Assembly (NCBI GenBank): GCA_047495785.1 | Contig: JBLDXI010000024.1 | Coordinates: 124,001-188,000, forward strand | DNA from: Lepidodermella squamata | Taxonomy: Eukaryota; Gastrotricha | Direction: 5' to 3' | Length of the DNA stretch: 64,000 nucleotides | Shown here: positions 35,669 to 48,028 of the stretch, piece by piece | Position numbering within the stretch: position 1 is the stretch's first letter | How the letters are laid out: every line of letters starts with the position of its first letter | Notes under the pieces: model-generated | Databases searched by the model: none | The model's input: only the letters and a program-made list of their open reading frames with translations | Told to the model about the DNA's origin: nothing | Translations under genes and position numbers: made by a program

Positions 35669-36574
35669 CAGGGTGTTCTTTTTAAAACCGAACATCCTGC
35701 CGTAGTCGCGAAAAATAAATTTGCCGGCTATTTTACGAAAATAATTTTACTAAAATAATTTTTTATCACTTTTAATAATTATTTTTAATTTTATTTTCAA
35801 TTGCGCGATGCCCTTGAATTTTAGCGCGCGTTGCCACGTCGACGCCTCGGTTTTTAAATTTTAGCGGTTAAAACGCCTGAAATCAGGGTTTTCGCGCCTG
35901 GTTCCTAAGGTAACCGGCAAGCGCGCGGCTCCTTGCCGCGCATCATTCAAGTCAGTTAAGCGAGCTTAATGTTTTAGCCGCGCCGTTTTTTCTTATTCGG
36001 TCTCAGTTTTCGCAATGTGGTATACCCAAAATCGGTGAAAAGAGCCTTAAATTGCGCTTCCTTGACGTTGAAATCCACCGCTGGAATCAAGAAGACGGCG
36101 GTGCAACGTGGTTCTCTGCTGTCTTGAGGAGTCTAATGATATAACAAGCGGCCTTGAAAACTTGTCGCTCAAGTTTCAGTCCGCGGATCAGAGAAACGCA
36201 CCCTTTTCTGGGCGAAATGCAATGCAACTAGCTGTTTCACGATGAAAAGGGCAGTGGTATCATGTAAATAAACGGAAAGCTGGGGGGAAACATGTCGAAT
36301 TTACTGGCATAGATGTTGCTGATGCGGAAGACACGTTGCCTTCCTTCATTATCCTTGATGTTCTCTCATCCTTGTGTGATACTTCGTCGTCCGCAGTGAG
36401 GCCGTAACTAACTTCTATAGACTAATTAAAGCTGATCTCAAAGGCGTTACCACCGTTATCATCAAAGCTGTCTCGTAGAACATGTTCATAATATCAAAAA
36501 GAAAAAATACAAGGTATTTTAGATTACGATGATTTAGCCGCTCAGTTTATTTCGTTTACTGCTGTTCGTAACAT

Positions 36575-36870
36575 CAGTCATGTTCCTTACTAAGGATAGT
36601 GGTTTACAAGTCAGCGTAGCTTGGTGCTTAGTAAGGACTGTCATCCTAATAGTCATAACTATGGACACTCACTCTTCACTCTACGCCGCGTCTTTTAAGG
36701 TGCACAGGTCCATCTGAGATCAGATCCTTAGATCGCTCAGTCTGAAGTCTGAGTAAGGATGGTTGAGTAAGCCATTCCTACCAAGCATACCAGTGACACC
36801 GCGTCCTTACTTGGAAGCCATCTTGCTGAGGATGTCTTGCTTAGTAAGGACATCCTTAGTAAGGAATTCC
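36575..36870. repeat. Cluster of short palindromes based on CCTTAGTAAGG
   Basis: Within the large element, TCCTTACTAAGGAT near 36580, GCTTAGTAAGGAC near 36628, CTTAGTAAGGACATCC near 36840 and CCTTAGTAAGGAATTCC near 36852 repeat one near-palindromic core in about 290 bases. The function is unknown. These could be subterminal transposase-binding sites or merely degenerate tandem copies. Confidence 0.5.
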
Positions 36871-37699
36871 TTATAGCAAGATTGCTTTCAAGTAAAGAGA
36901 GCGCTTAGCATCTATAAATGCATCCTTAACATCCATAGCATGGAAAATCAACATCGCTAGGCTATGAACAGCCGTTTATTTGCACCATTCAGATCAAGTT
37001 GAGTGTTTAACAAAACGTCATGTAAACTTTAACATCATTGGCAGCATCCGGCGCGCGGCGTGAGTCGTTAAGAGTGAGAATTTAGCATCATTTTCGGCGA
37101 AAATTCATTGGTATCACTGGATCCGCCGGAGATTTGAAAACAGCCGATGACTGAGACAACGCTTAGGACTGATAACCGAGATCTTATTCAGACATTGATC
37201 ACTCGTTTGCGGCGGCGCAGGGCAGCGGCGGGAATATTCCGTGGTGATGCCCGTGTCCTGTCATCAATTTCCCTGCGGTAACCGCAGTTGCGGGCGGGTG
37301 TAACTGTTTGTGAGACTGCGGTAACAAAGCAAGTTTAACACCACGCCAGTCTTTGTCTTTTATATGCATCCTTTTGATCTCTGATTCTACGCGTCCTGTA
37401 AGAACAGTCCAGCATTCTCGCATAGATTTTACGTTTCTTGTAATATTTTAGTGGTAAACTATTTGATTGATGTAACTTCAAGCGCAATAAATCACAATAA
37501 TATAACGCGCCCCACCCGCTGAATTTCCCGGAGAAATAGAAGAATAAGCGAAAACAAACGATTTCAAACCTTAGCCCTAATGCGGCCGCTGAAAAACAAT
37601 AGCAGCGGCTGAAATGTGTCAACGGGTAAAGTCTTTTGCAGAATTTTAACACGATTAAAGCTATATATTCACACAATGCCTAAAATTCATGCGTCGACG

Positions 37700-38870
37700 T
37701 CATATGGCCCCATAATTCACGAAGGATTGCGGCTACAACGCGTTGAAACGTCCTCTAACAAGGATGGTATGGTATCAGAAAGCCGACCCAGCGCTCGAGT
37801 TAGGGCGGCAACACCAGCATTTTTCTGCTTTATTGTCAAACTGACATCTTCTCTTAGCAAGTTCACTTATGTTGGCCAAAATTTAACCGCTAAATTATTT
37901 GCTACGACCAAAAATATCCCGAAAAACCCGAAAAAACCCGAAAAATGCATGCCAAGCCACTTAAAGCGGAAAACCGCGTTGTCCAACCTAAAAGTAATGG
38001 TAACTAAGAAATATACAGTTTATTCTACCAGAAAACCATGAGAAAGATTGTTCTTACCAGATTATTTCATGAAATGGGCTATCCTTAAGGTTGCTGATCT
38101 GACTCAATGATGACGTCTAACCAGAGTGTGTAGGGCAGACGAAAGTCGATCCTGCGCTCGAATTACGGCGGCAACACTAGCTTTTTTCTGCTTTGTCGTC
38201 ATATTGATATAGTCTCCAAGCAAAATCACCCAATTTTTTCCATATCTGACCGTTGATTATTTCCCAGCATCAATAAATGTTCCGATAAACCCGAATAACT
38301 CCATTTTAACGTCTAAATGCATCCTAAGCCGTAAAACGAGAAAAACCACGGTGACCCCCCAAAAAGACATGGTAACTAAGAAATTTACACTCTATTCTAC
38401 CAGAAAACAATGAGTAACAATGCTAATTAAGCAAAATTCATGACATGGACCATCTTGAAGATCGTTCATCTGGCCAGAGGATGAGATCTATCACAGCAGG
38501 TATGGCAGAAGGAAGTCCCTCCTGCTCACGAGTAAGTATGGCAACACCGACTTTTTCTTGTTTCATTGTCAAAGTATTTATGTCTCCTAGTGAATTCACT
38601 CATTTGAGCCCCTATTTGACCGCTGAATTGTTTGCTAACATTGTAAATGTTCCGAATATCCCGAAAAACTCCATTTATCGACAGAATGCATCCATAGCAG
38701 CAGCAAGTGAAAAACCGCGGTGACCCTCCAAAAAGTAACGGTAACTAAGTAGTATTTACTCTGCTTTACAAGAAAACAATGAGAGACAGTGTTTTTGACG
38801 GGTGATTTGAAGGCATAGACCTCCTTGAAGATGGTGATAATGAGATCTATGCCCTGAAAGACCGGCTGGC
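37700..38870. repeat. Three-copy tandem repeat, about 365-base period
   Basis: The anchor GGCAACAC recurs at 37807, 38170 and 38540, and GGTAACTAAG at 37999, 38371 and 38740, so the period is about 363-372 bases. Between anchors the three units share TTTTTCTGCTTT-like, TTCCGA-CCCGAA-like and ACCAGAAAACAATGAG-like blocks with clear divergence. The repeat lies wholly inside the 3,750-base element. No coding frame is kept across the units. Confidence 0.75.
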
Positions 38871-40294
38871 TGTTAGGGCAGACGTGCTAAAAATAACCAT
38901 CATCCTACAAAAACGGCTGTGGTAATCTTGTAGAGAATACATTACTGTACTTAGAAACGCTGTTTCCGCAAGGTATAACCGCACTTAGGTGAAAGTTTCC
39001 GGGGTTAAACGCTCAAGATCTGCGAAAAACGGCATAAAAATGGCTTGTTTAGGCTTAGCGCATACGTCTAATTGAGCCATATTTAGAAAAAATGACGCCG
39101 GCTGCCTTATTAAATGCTTGAAATGCTATCAGAAAAACACTAACAAAGGTGTCGTCACCGGTGATAAAATGCGGAATTACGGGGATGAACTTGCGCGCCG
39201 GGGAACTTGCGGTGCGCGGAGCGGCTACAACGCGAAAACGGGCCGCATCGCGCAGCACGCTTTTTCGTAGCAACAAAATTTTTATTTAAAAAAAATTATT
39301 AATATAACAAAATACAAATATTTTTAAAAGGAAATTTAATTTTGAGTATAAAAATTTGCGGTAGCACGCGATTTTCCAACGCGCGCGGCGGATGTTCGGT
39401 TTTAAAAAGAACACCCTGTACATCAGGATCTCAGCTGCATCTCACAACCCGCCTTCGCCCCTCACAGACGCCACGAATTGATATGGCTGCATGCGATTCA
39501 TCGACGTGGAAAAACGAGCGGAGATCTCGGGCGCGACAAGTTGCTTTCTCATCTGCTCCTGCGGTCAAAATTGCACAAGTCTTAAAAAACGTCAAAGCCC
39601 CCGGATCTTGACCAAATTTGTAGTCTCTGCCGCTAATTATTAATAGGTAAGGTGATGGAAAGCCGAACGAATTCGATTCGAAATTTGACATTCAGCGTGA
39701 CGATGAGCGTTCGCCGGCTTGGTCTGAATAAAGAAAATGGCAACCGGGCAATACCGTGGTCCCGGTCAACAGATCACTGCTGAAAATTTCGACGATATGG
39801 TTAAAGAACTGCCAGAAGGCGTTTATTATTTATTATTGAAGGAGCCATAACGCCCAGAAGAGGACAGCTCATGCAAGTGATCAATTGAAATTGAAAGTAA
39901 ACAACATCAGGATGCGCCGCTTCGTGCCTGCGAATCTCATTCAAGCCGGGGTGGTCCTCGTCCAGGAGGGCAAGCGAAGAAACCCGGCTCAGACGAACAC
40001 CTGTTTCTTCCTGATCAGGAGCCTAGAATTCGCGTGAAATGCGGTCAATGCCGAAAGCATTGCGCGATAGCGCTTTGACCCGGAGACAAAGAAAACCGTG
40101 AATAGCACTGAGGAAGCGACCGTTTTTGACAGTTGTTACCAAGTAGAGTGACGGATGACAAAGCTAAAAACGGCCACTCGTTAGTGGAATTCGTTGACTT
40201 TGTTAACTGATACAATCTGATTGTGGCAACAGAAGGGATACTTCTAAAACAGCCAGTCTCAGATAGGAGGGCTCCGAAGTGATCACTTCGTTCT

Positions 40295-40610
40295 CTATGA
40301 ACCCACCGCGCCGAATTTCTCGATAACAATCAACGGTACATTGTTCAGCCCACGGAAATCATGAAGACTCTGGGCTTCACCATCGACAATAAATTTACGT
40401 TCAAACAACACATCAAAGACACGAAAAGCAAGGCGCGGAAAGGCCTGTTCGCGCTCAAACCAGCAGTCAAATTCGTCGACCGCAAAACAGCTATTCTGAT
40501 GGCAAACGGCCTGATATTGAGCCATCTTAATTATGGCGACTTGACTTTGGGACAAGCAGCACCGACAACGTTGCATCGGCTCCCATCGCGCCGTTCGAAT
40601 CATATGCGGC
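40295..40610 (+). pseudogene. Non-LTR retrotransposon reverse transcriptase relic
   Basis: The reading frame around 40361 encodes MKTLGFTIDNKFTFKQHIKD, then KARKGLFALKP and NGLILSHLNYGD. This is the typical C-terminal thumb region of jockey/CR1/RTE-like reverse transcriptases (LGxxID..L.F..HI, later S.L.YG). Only about 100 codons are preserved; the catalytic domain and endonuclease are not seen and the upstream frame is broken. It is a dead fragment. Confidence 0.7.
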
Positions 40611-41373
40611 GCTCATCCTCGTCGCCTCGGTTGGGTCAGCGTGCATCAGAAGCATGCAATTCATTGGCCACTTTCGTATGAAAATGTCTCAACGGTCAAG
40701 CCTCTGCAGCGATGCGGGCCATGTTCCAGCAGAATGAACCGAGCCAGTATGAAATGCGTCACTTTGAACCGATGTTCCATACTCCATATTCCATTCTCAT
40801 TTTTTGCAAATTGTTTGTCAACAGTCAGCAAATAGTCAACGGTTTAGCAGAAAGTTGTTTCTTGGCGCCTCACCTCAGAAGTCACGTTGTTTTCCAATGA
40901 AGAGTAATTAATAATTTTTATATATTTACAGAAAGCACTGTGAGAGTTTATAAAGTGTCTCATTTTGCTTCACTATGTACGGCCCTGTACTGAATTTATG
41001 TCGTATTTATGATTGTAGTTTTTTCCTCTGATTAGCAGGATTCAAGATTATAGCCCAATTAATTGAGTTGCAGGTTTTATTCATTTCATCTATTGTCATT
41101 CAGTCAATGAGTTCATCAACGACCTATAAAATTGTTGCCAAGTTGAGGGTGACTGGCATAATCTGTGCGACGATGAGTGACGGCATAGCTGATTATAAGA
41201 AAAAGATAACACAAAAGGTGCTTCAGCGTAAAAAGCCGGAGAGTTCATTGATTAAAATCGCCGTTGGTAGGAAAATATGCATACATTGCATCAGATATGC
41301 AGGGTGCACTAGGTATTGCGCTGATAGAACGCACTACGTGATGATTCATCTATTGCATCAGCCACTCATTCAA

Positions 41374-41380
41374 TATAAAA
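41374..41380 (+). promoter_or_regulatory. TATA box of the F-box/ankyrin gene
   Basis: TATAAAA in the context CAATATAAAAGCAGCC lies about 125 bases upstream of a candidate 3' splice site and 149 bases before the start codon of the F-box gene. The position suits a core promoter whose transcript has a short 5' exon or outron. Confidence 0.45.
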
Positions 41381-41528
41381 GCAGCCTATAGTATCCTCAT
41401 TCGCTTCATTTTCTCACACATCTTAGTTTAATCTTACATCTTAGTTTAAAAACTAAAACAGGCATGGAGTAGATAAACGAATAACGTTTTTTACCAGCGA
41501 TCTTTAATTGATATCATGGCGAGCTACC

Positions 41529-42931
41529 ATGAAAATGCAAAAGGGCGACATAATCACCGAACTGCTAACGAATTGGCGCTTGCCGCACGTTGCGGCTCGC
41601 ATTTTTATGCATGCGGGCTACGGTCACGCGTTCCGCAACTGCACGCTTGTGTGCAAACGCTGGAACGACTTTCTGAACAGCCGAATGTTTTTCGAGACCT
41701 TCGTCGAATCGGAATTCGGTCGTCAGAAGGCTGTAGCTTGCAGCTTGTCGCCTTTAGACCTACGCCACATACTTCGATCAAATGAAATTTTCCGATTTCA
41801 TTCAACGGCGAGCGGCGAGAAAACAACCGGAATCACATGCTACGGCGCGAAAGCTCAGGCTTTGTCGAAACAGTTGAATCATGTCTATCGAAAACTGGTC
41901 AACAATGCGAAACCACCGAAAAATTTCTGGGTCATCAATATGGAGCGAATTTTGTCTTCACCGGCTTGTGCCTCGATGATACTGCAGAAACTGAACATGC
42001 CGATGAGTCTAGTCGGGAAAATGGTCACATATGATTCCAATTTAAATTCCTGGGTTCTGCCTATGGCTTTTTTGGACGCGAATTATCGAATACTCCAGCA
42101 GGCGAAAATCCAATTCTCCGACTCGGTGAGCTTACCTTGTTACTAGTTAAAAAATTATAATAATTCTCCAATCTTGCCTAGAATGGACTTGTCTCGTGGT
42201 TGATAATCAACAAGTACCATCCAAACACTCGGTACATCGCTTTAATTTCGGAATACGTCGAATTTCAATTCGTGCTACCGAGCAAGGCGATGAAAATGCA
42301 GCATTTCAAGGCTCTACTATCGCACTCAGCTGCTGGAAATGTTTCGAAGGTCGAAGAAATCTTGGCGCATGCAGGTGAAGATGTTGTTAATTTTCGACAT
42401 CATGGGACAGGAATAACAGCTCTGCATCAAGCTGCTGTAAATGGCCACCTTGACGTAGTTGATCTGTTGCTGAATCGAGGCGCAAATGGGGTGATGAGCA
42501 TTCCAATGTCATCCTTCAGCTGCGAAGACATTCTGCCGGTTGAAGCAGCACTGCAGTACAAGCAAGAGGCAGTTGCCGAGCTTTTAGTAACCCGGGTCTA
42601 TCATTCTCCGCTGACGCTGACTCATGCTCTAGGGCGCCTGTTGGAAAAGAATTGCCACCATGCAATAGGTTTTCTTGTCGACCACGGAGCTGACGTAAAT
42701 TATGTTGCGCCAGCTGAAGATGATTTCGAAGAATCCTCATTCCTACTAACTGCGATCAAAAAGGAAGACATAGCCGGTGTAGCCGAGTTGCTGAAATACG
42801 GCGCTGATGTCGGACTGGTGACAAATGGCTGCGAAACCCCTTTCGAAATTGCCACAGCGTTAAGCCATCAATCGCCTGAAATGGCTGTGATCGCTCAGAT
42901 GATTCTGGCTGCTTCTAAAATCGGAAGATGA
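41529..42931 (+). CDS. F-box and ankyrin repeat protein
   Basis: Two exons, 41529-42125 and 42182-42931, give 448 residues in phase. The N-terminus (about 5-50) is an F-box: LPHVAARIFMHAGYGHAF then LVCKRWNDFLNSR, the Skp1-binding helices. A middle region of about 200 residues has no clear domain. From about residue 255 there are ankyrin-type repeats: LLSHSAAGNVSKVEEILAHA, GITALHQAAVNGHLDVVDLL, AIGFLVDHGADVNYV and LLTAIKKEDIAGVAELLKYG. It probably acts as a substrate receptor of an SCF ubiquitin ligase, the ankyrin repeats holding the substrate. An out-of-frame ATG at 41516 starts an 89-codon frame that overlaps this start codon. Confidence 0.85.
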
Positions 42932-45137
42932 TGACATTTACTACATTTTAATTTGCGGTTTTTATTTGGTATTAATTGTACGTAATAAATTAAGAATTTC
43001 AACGCGAGTTTTTTTATCATTTTTGATGCCGAATTGATTTACGGCTACTGGTAGAAAGATGAGTAATCAAATAATTGACCACTGCTTCGCCTCCTTATTT
43101 CTATTTTTGATTTATTTAATTTACAACGTCTAGTCTTAAATAAAAATTTGAATGGTGCATGTTAATTTTTTTCAGCAGTCGTCTAGGGACATCATTTATA
43201 TCTCGCAAAACTGAATGCGGCAGAATTTTGATCGAAGAGGCATTTTTCGTGCATCAGATAGCAGAGGGCAGTTTTAAATTTTTACAGGAAAAAAGTGATA
43301 GCCATGCAAATCGACATATGTACGAAGTTGTTTACACGCCTCGCCGCCGCTGTTCAAGTAGGGCGCCAACTTAAAACTGACCGGACAGATCTAAATGATG
43401 ACCAGCCCGCGCGTCGGTTATATTGTGATTAGACAGCTCTTTTCCGCTCGATCGCATTTCCGCGCCTGAATCTGCTGTCACGACGACTTGGACAGCAGCG
43501 CTGCTGGTTCATTTGCCTAACGACTGCTATACACAGTTGTTTATGTGGGAAACAGCACTTCACAAATTGTGCCGCGCTTGCATATAGCGTAATAATGAGA
43601 ATCTGACCCACTTTTATAGCCAATGAAAATTAGGTTACCCGCGGCTACCAACCTCTTCAAAACATCGGTCCAATTTGTCCCGCCCGATGCTTATATGGCG
43701 GCATCAAAAATTTAGCTAGCTAGCTAACCGACTTCCAGCCATCATCGTTTCATTCAACGCGCGTTGTCATTTCGCTTGTCAAATTATCGAGTGTAATCGG
43801 CTGGTTTATATTGCTTGTACGATGTTTCAGACGAAAATAATACTTCCATCATAAATTCCTGCGCATCACATCGCACGCGTAGGAAATATAGTAAGTATTG
43901 CGCCGATTTTTACGTTTTGCCTGGCGCGTATAACCAGCACGGCAATAAATAATATCACTCATCATGTCGATGATACGTGCTTCTTTGCTTTGGGATCAAC
44001 TTTTATGCCCTCCACCATCGAAAAAACCTGATGTCGAGCTATAAAACTCGTCCGCTATATAAAAATAGCCTCTGCGTATCGAAAGCACCTTATTCGCTGG
44101 CTAGTACCTATAATTTGATTCCGAGACATCGCCCTGTATTAGCATATGGAGTGCTTCCAGTTTTTTCCCAATGCAGCCTCTCTCATTGCCATCGTCGACA
44201 GGTCGCATTATTTATGCGCAATCAACACCGCGTCTGAATTTGCTAGGTTTTCTGGTAATCGAGTTTACCAAAAGCCATCTTTTTCGAGTTTCTTTTCCTT
44301 GGCGGCTCAAATTCGAATTTCAACAACTTTGTATCATGTAACACCCAATGGCTGTAAATCCCATGGCAGGCAGTGTCGGGCTATAAAATTGCATTATCCG
44401 TGTCGGCATTGCCAAATTTTCTGTGAATCATTGAGACAAAATTAGCTGGCTTGAATGCTGCGCGACGACGAGGGAGCGCCGCACTGCGCACGTTCCGCCC
44501 GGCAACAGCTCATCGCAACAGCGGCCCCGTGGGCATTGGCAATTTGCATAAAGTCTGCGCCGTCTTGTTCGCGCGCTCTCTTGTCGTCGCTCGCGATACC
44601 ATCGACGATGCGCGCCAATAACGCTCAAATGATGGTAGCGCGATCGCGATTTCCAGCGCAAGTGGCGTTCGCTAATATACAACGACTTGATATATCTCAC
44701 GCTTCGGCAATGCAATAATATTGTTGCGTAAATTTCCATACACATGTTTATAAGTTATTATCATTATTATTTTTGCATTATGCAGAGGGATGAGAACGAA
44801 AAGCATGTCACTTGATAACGATGAGACAACAGTTTTTGTTTCGACGTATGGCAACTTTGCGATCACGCTCGGCAATAAAATGCCGCTCCCGTCGTGATCA
44901 AATGGCAGCAGATGTTCGCGCCGCCGCGGGTCACTGCGCTGCCGCAGAAATCTCTAACTCTCTCGCTGTCATTTTGCCGCTGTGATCGCGTTTCTTCTCG
45001 CGCCGAGCGCAAAAAAACACTGTGAACCGCAGTATATCGCTTGCACCGAGTAGTCAATTATGTACTGCACTCTATTGTTTTTGTCGGTTCTCTTCTAGGA
45101 TTAAAAGTGAATTGTTTAACTGGTACTTGCCACGCAG
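42932..45137. other. Upstream region of the Cdk5 activator gene
   Basis: No gene is supported in these 2.2 kb; open frames at 43159-43374, 43977-44445 and 44428-45057 show no domain. A TATATAAAA at 44056-44064 could be a promoter element. A strong acceptor, GTTCTCTTCTAG, ends at 45098, 39 bases before the start codon. Confidence 0.45.
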
Positions 45138-47299
45138 ATGGGCGCCAACGCTTCGTCGCCGCGACGCGCCACGCAGCGCTCGCAGACGAACGGCCGGCTC
45201 AAGGGCAGCAACAGCGGCACCATTTCGAACATATTGGACAATTCGAGCAGTAAGGTAAAGACAAATCTTGCTTTTTCCATGTAAAAAAAAATAACTTCGA
45301 GAAATCTCTTAACTAGAACATGAGTCTTTGAATTATTTAACTTTTTTTCAAAGCGTTTGATCATTTTTTTGAAATTCGAGAATTTTTATAACACTCACAA
45401 ATATTCACAAAATCTCTAAATAGGTAACGGATACGAAATTTGTTTATACGGCGGCTAATCTGGGCTCTGTATCGGCTGTTGAAGACCTTTCGAAGAGGTC
45501 GCGCCACCGCGGTCGGCGCAATGTAGCCAGCATGGCTGCGGGCGTCATGGCGAATTTTCGCAAAACAATATTGCACCAGCTGCTGTTTCGCAAGGGCCAT
45601 CACTCGGCAGTTCGACCAGGCAGTCCGTTGCAACAACCAGTTGCGATGCGACCAGTCAACCGTAGTGCATCATCGATCAGCAAGCGATCATCGCTTGTTG
45701 CAGCGCCGGTTGCTCGATTCGACGAATCTGAACCAGAGACGAGTCAGATTTTCCACGCCAGTCAACACCACCGAGCCAGGTCTACGGAAAGGCGGCGGAA
45801 CAACAACGTGGGGACTGGGACTCACCAGAAACAAGCTCCGAAAGAGCAGAGCGTGTCTCAACAGCAAACTGGGACGACGACGCATGTCAGGATCAGAATA
45901 AGTTGTTCAGACAACTTGGGCGGGTCTTTGAGGCGCTGCGATGTCGCGACGCAAACAGAACAGGAGAATAAGAGCTGTGCGAGAAGTTCGACCCGCACGC
46001 CGTCGAGCCATCGCCATCGCCAGTGTCTGGAAAAGGAGAATAACAGCCGGGCGCTGAGCATCGACAGCGGCAACTGCATGACGAAGAGCACGTCAATGGA
46101 CGGCGCCAAGGACCGTTCTTCCGTCTGTTGGTCGGCCAGCAATGCCAGCTCAGCCAGCAGTGGCGTAGACGTTGGAAGCGATGAAACGACAGCGAACTCT
46201 TTGATGACATCCTCGACTTCATCCGCTGGCGCGTCGTCGACCTCGAAAGCCGCAGTAGCACCAGCTGCGAGTGAATCGGCCAAGGGCGTGGTGACACGGC
46301 GCACGACGATCCAAGCTTCGACCGGTGAGCTGCTCGAATGCCTCGGCCAATTCGTAAAAGCGCGATTTTCGCACATTGCCGGTGTGACAAGCTCAACTGT
46401 TGTGAGCTGGCTTCGCGCCGTCGACCGTTCGCTGATTTCTCAAGGCTGGCAGGACACGCGTAAGTAAAACGAACAATTTTTAAGGCGGCATTTTTGAAAT
46501 TTTAATTCTATTTCATTTTTTTTTAGCTTTCATCAGTCCCGGCACCGTCGTGTTCGTTTACCTGCTGTTGCGCGACTCGGTGATGCCGCATCCTTCGGCG
46601 CGCCTAGGTTCGCCCACCTCTCACTCGTCGTCGTTTTACAGCGCCGGTGACGTGATGCATTTCGACCCGTCGCTAAAACCGACGCTGTTCGACCTGCATT
46701 GCCACGTCAACGCTTGCCTTTACATTGCGTACTCGTACGTCGGCATCGAAATCTCATACCCGCAACGGCCCTTCAACGTTGTCGAACCACCACCGCCCTC
46801 GATTCCGCCCACGTCGACCATCGACTTTTGGCAACGCACCCTTGATATCACCCTGGCTCTGGCCGATAAAATGCTACGCCTCAACGCCGATCCGCTGTAT
46901 TTTGCTCGCACCTTTGCCGAGTTAAAATCGCAGGGTGTGTCCACCGTTGCGACAAACACAACTACGTCAACGACGCCGAATTATGCGCAGGTCGTCAGTT
47001 ATCAGAATAACAACCCATCGCCGCCGAACAGTCTCAGCCCTCCATGCCTATCACCGAGCGCAAGTGATACTTCGTCCCCGCCTGTCGATGTCCCCTCAGC
47101 AGTTTCTCGGCAACATCGGCAACAACGAAGCAGCATCAGCAAGAACACAAACTACTCGAATCTGCCGCAAACAAAAACAACAGCATCGAACGCAATTTTC
47201 ACAAGTTCGACGGGCAATCATTGTCGGGGCGCAGTGATTACGCCAGGTCAAATGGCACGCGAACGCGTCGGCGAGCACTATTCATCGCTAGTCGTTTGA
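45138..47299 (+). CDS. CDK5R1: Cdk5 activator, p35-like
   Basis: Three exons, 45138-45254, 45424-46459 and 46527-47299; 641 residues. It activates Cdk5, a neuronal kinase, by binding it. The start MGANASS fits N-myristoylation, as in p35 (membrane anchoring). A basic patch (KRSRHRGRRN) and long Ser/Thr-rich disordered stretch follow. The conserved Cdk-binding domain covers about 333-522: STGELLECLGQF, VVSWLRAVDRSL, GWQDTPFISPGTVVFVYLLL, YIAYSYVGIEISYPQRPF and ADKMLRLNADPLYFARTF. Compared with human p35 (307 residues) it is twice as long, with a roughly 30-residue insertion after RDSV inside the domain and a long Ser/Thr/Asn-rich C-terminal tail. The small first exon was found because it supplies the myristoylation start in phase 0. 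Confidence 0.93.
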
Positions 47300-48028
47300 C
47301 CTGTGCGATATTACCCAAAAGAAAACAACACGCTCCGATCTCTTCACGTGTGATCCGCAAGATTTGCAAAACATTATTCTCATCTTTGCTTATATACTAA
47401 TTGTGCTAGTAGAGTAAATTCCTGACTTGACGGTGATCTTGATATGACCCAAAAACGTAGTGCCGATTTGCGTAATGTTTTTCCTGCGAAAAGAGCAGCT
47501 TTTATTGCTTGTCATTTATGTTGCGTTTTTACTCTCTAGTCCCCCCACTCATCTCATCGTGTGTTTGTATTCATTTGATGATTTTATTTCTGCGGCGATC
47601 GAAAATGAAGAGGTCAAAAGACGGCGAAGATCCTCGATAGTGCTTTCGACTTGCGATATTTCTCCAAGATAAACGTGTAAAAATTAAATTAGAAAAATTC
47701 GGTTTTATATCAGATAAAAAGTCGACTCGCAATCCCAATGATGAATACAGATGACTGGCCCAAAATAACGACGTACATTTTGGACAATCATTTCTCGCTT
47801 TTATTTGTACATAATTTATTAAAATCAATTATACGTGAAGCTATATTTAGTATAATATTATACAAGGCGTCAATTATGCAAAACGATGACATACTGATGT
47901 AAATAATATAATGTCGAAAAATTATTCACAGAGAGATCAAAGTAATAAAATTAAACGTCGATTCGATATTTTTGGCTTGGCTTTAGGGGTTATTGTGATT
48001 CCGGGAAGGTATTTTATACAATGAAATA
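47300..48028. other. Convergent intergenic spacer
   Basis: This holds the 3' UTRs of the Cdk5 activator gene (plus) and the first receptor gene (minus). It is AT-rich, with nothing else recognised. Confidence 0.5.

Larger units (their letters stand above)
35669..39418. mobile_element. 3,750-base element with terminal inverted repeats and TA flanks
   Basis: The left end starts CAGGGTGTTCTTTTTAAAAC and continues CGAACATCC. The right end at 39390-39418 is its exact inverse complement over 29 bases, and a further GCCG matches after a one-base gap. TA dinucleotides flank both ends (35667-35668 and 39419-39420), as expected for Tc1/mariner-type insertion. Inside there are no long open frames and no recognisable transposase, so this is a large nonautonomous or dead element. 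It carries a three-copy tandem repeat and a cluster of small palindromes (separate entries). A related end is seen in the MITE at 31723-31820. Confidence 0.8.
39419..41497. other. Retroelement-bearing intergenic region
   Basis: This contains the non-LTR reverse transcriptase relic at 40295-40610 (separate entry); flanking DNA from about 39720 may belong to the same insertion but is too decayed to assign. The rightmost 150 bases are the promoter region of the F-box gene, with a TATA box at 41374. Confidence 0.45.

Noticed and set aside
37335-37676. Open frame inside the 3,750-base element, considered as a transposase
   Set aside because: No DDE/D motif or helix-turn-helix was seen and it is only 113 codons.
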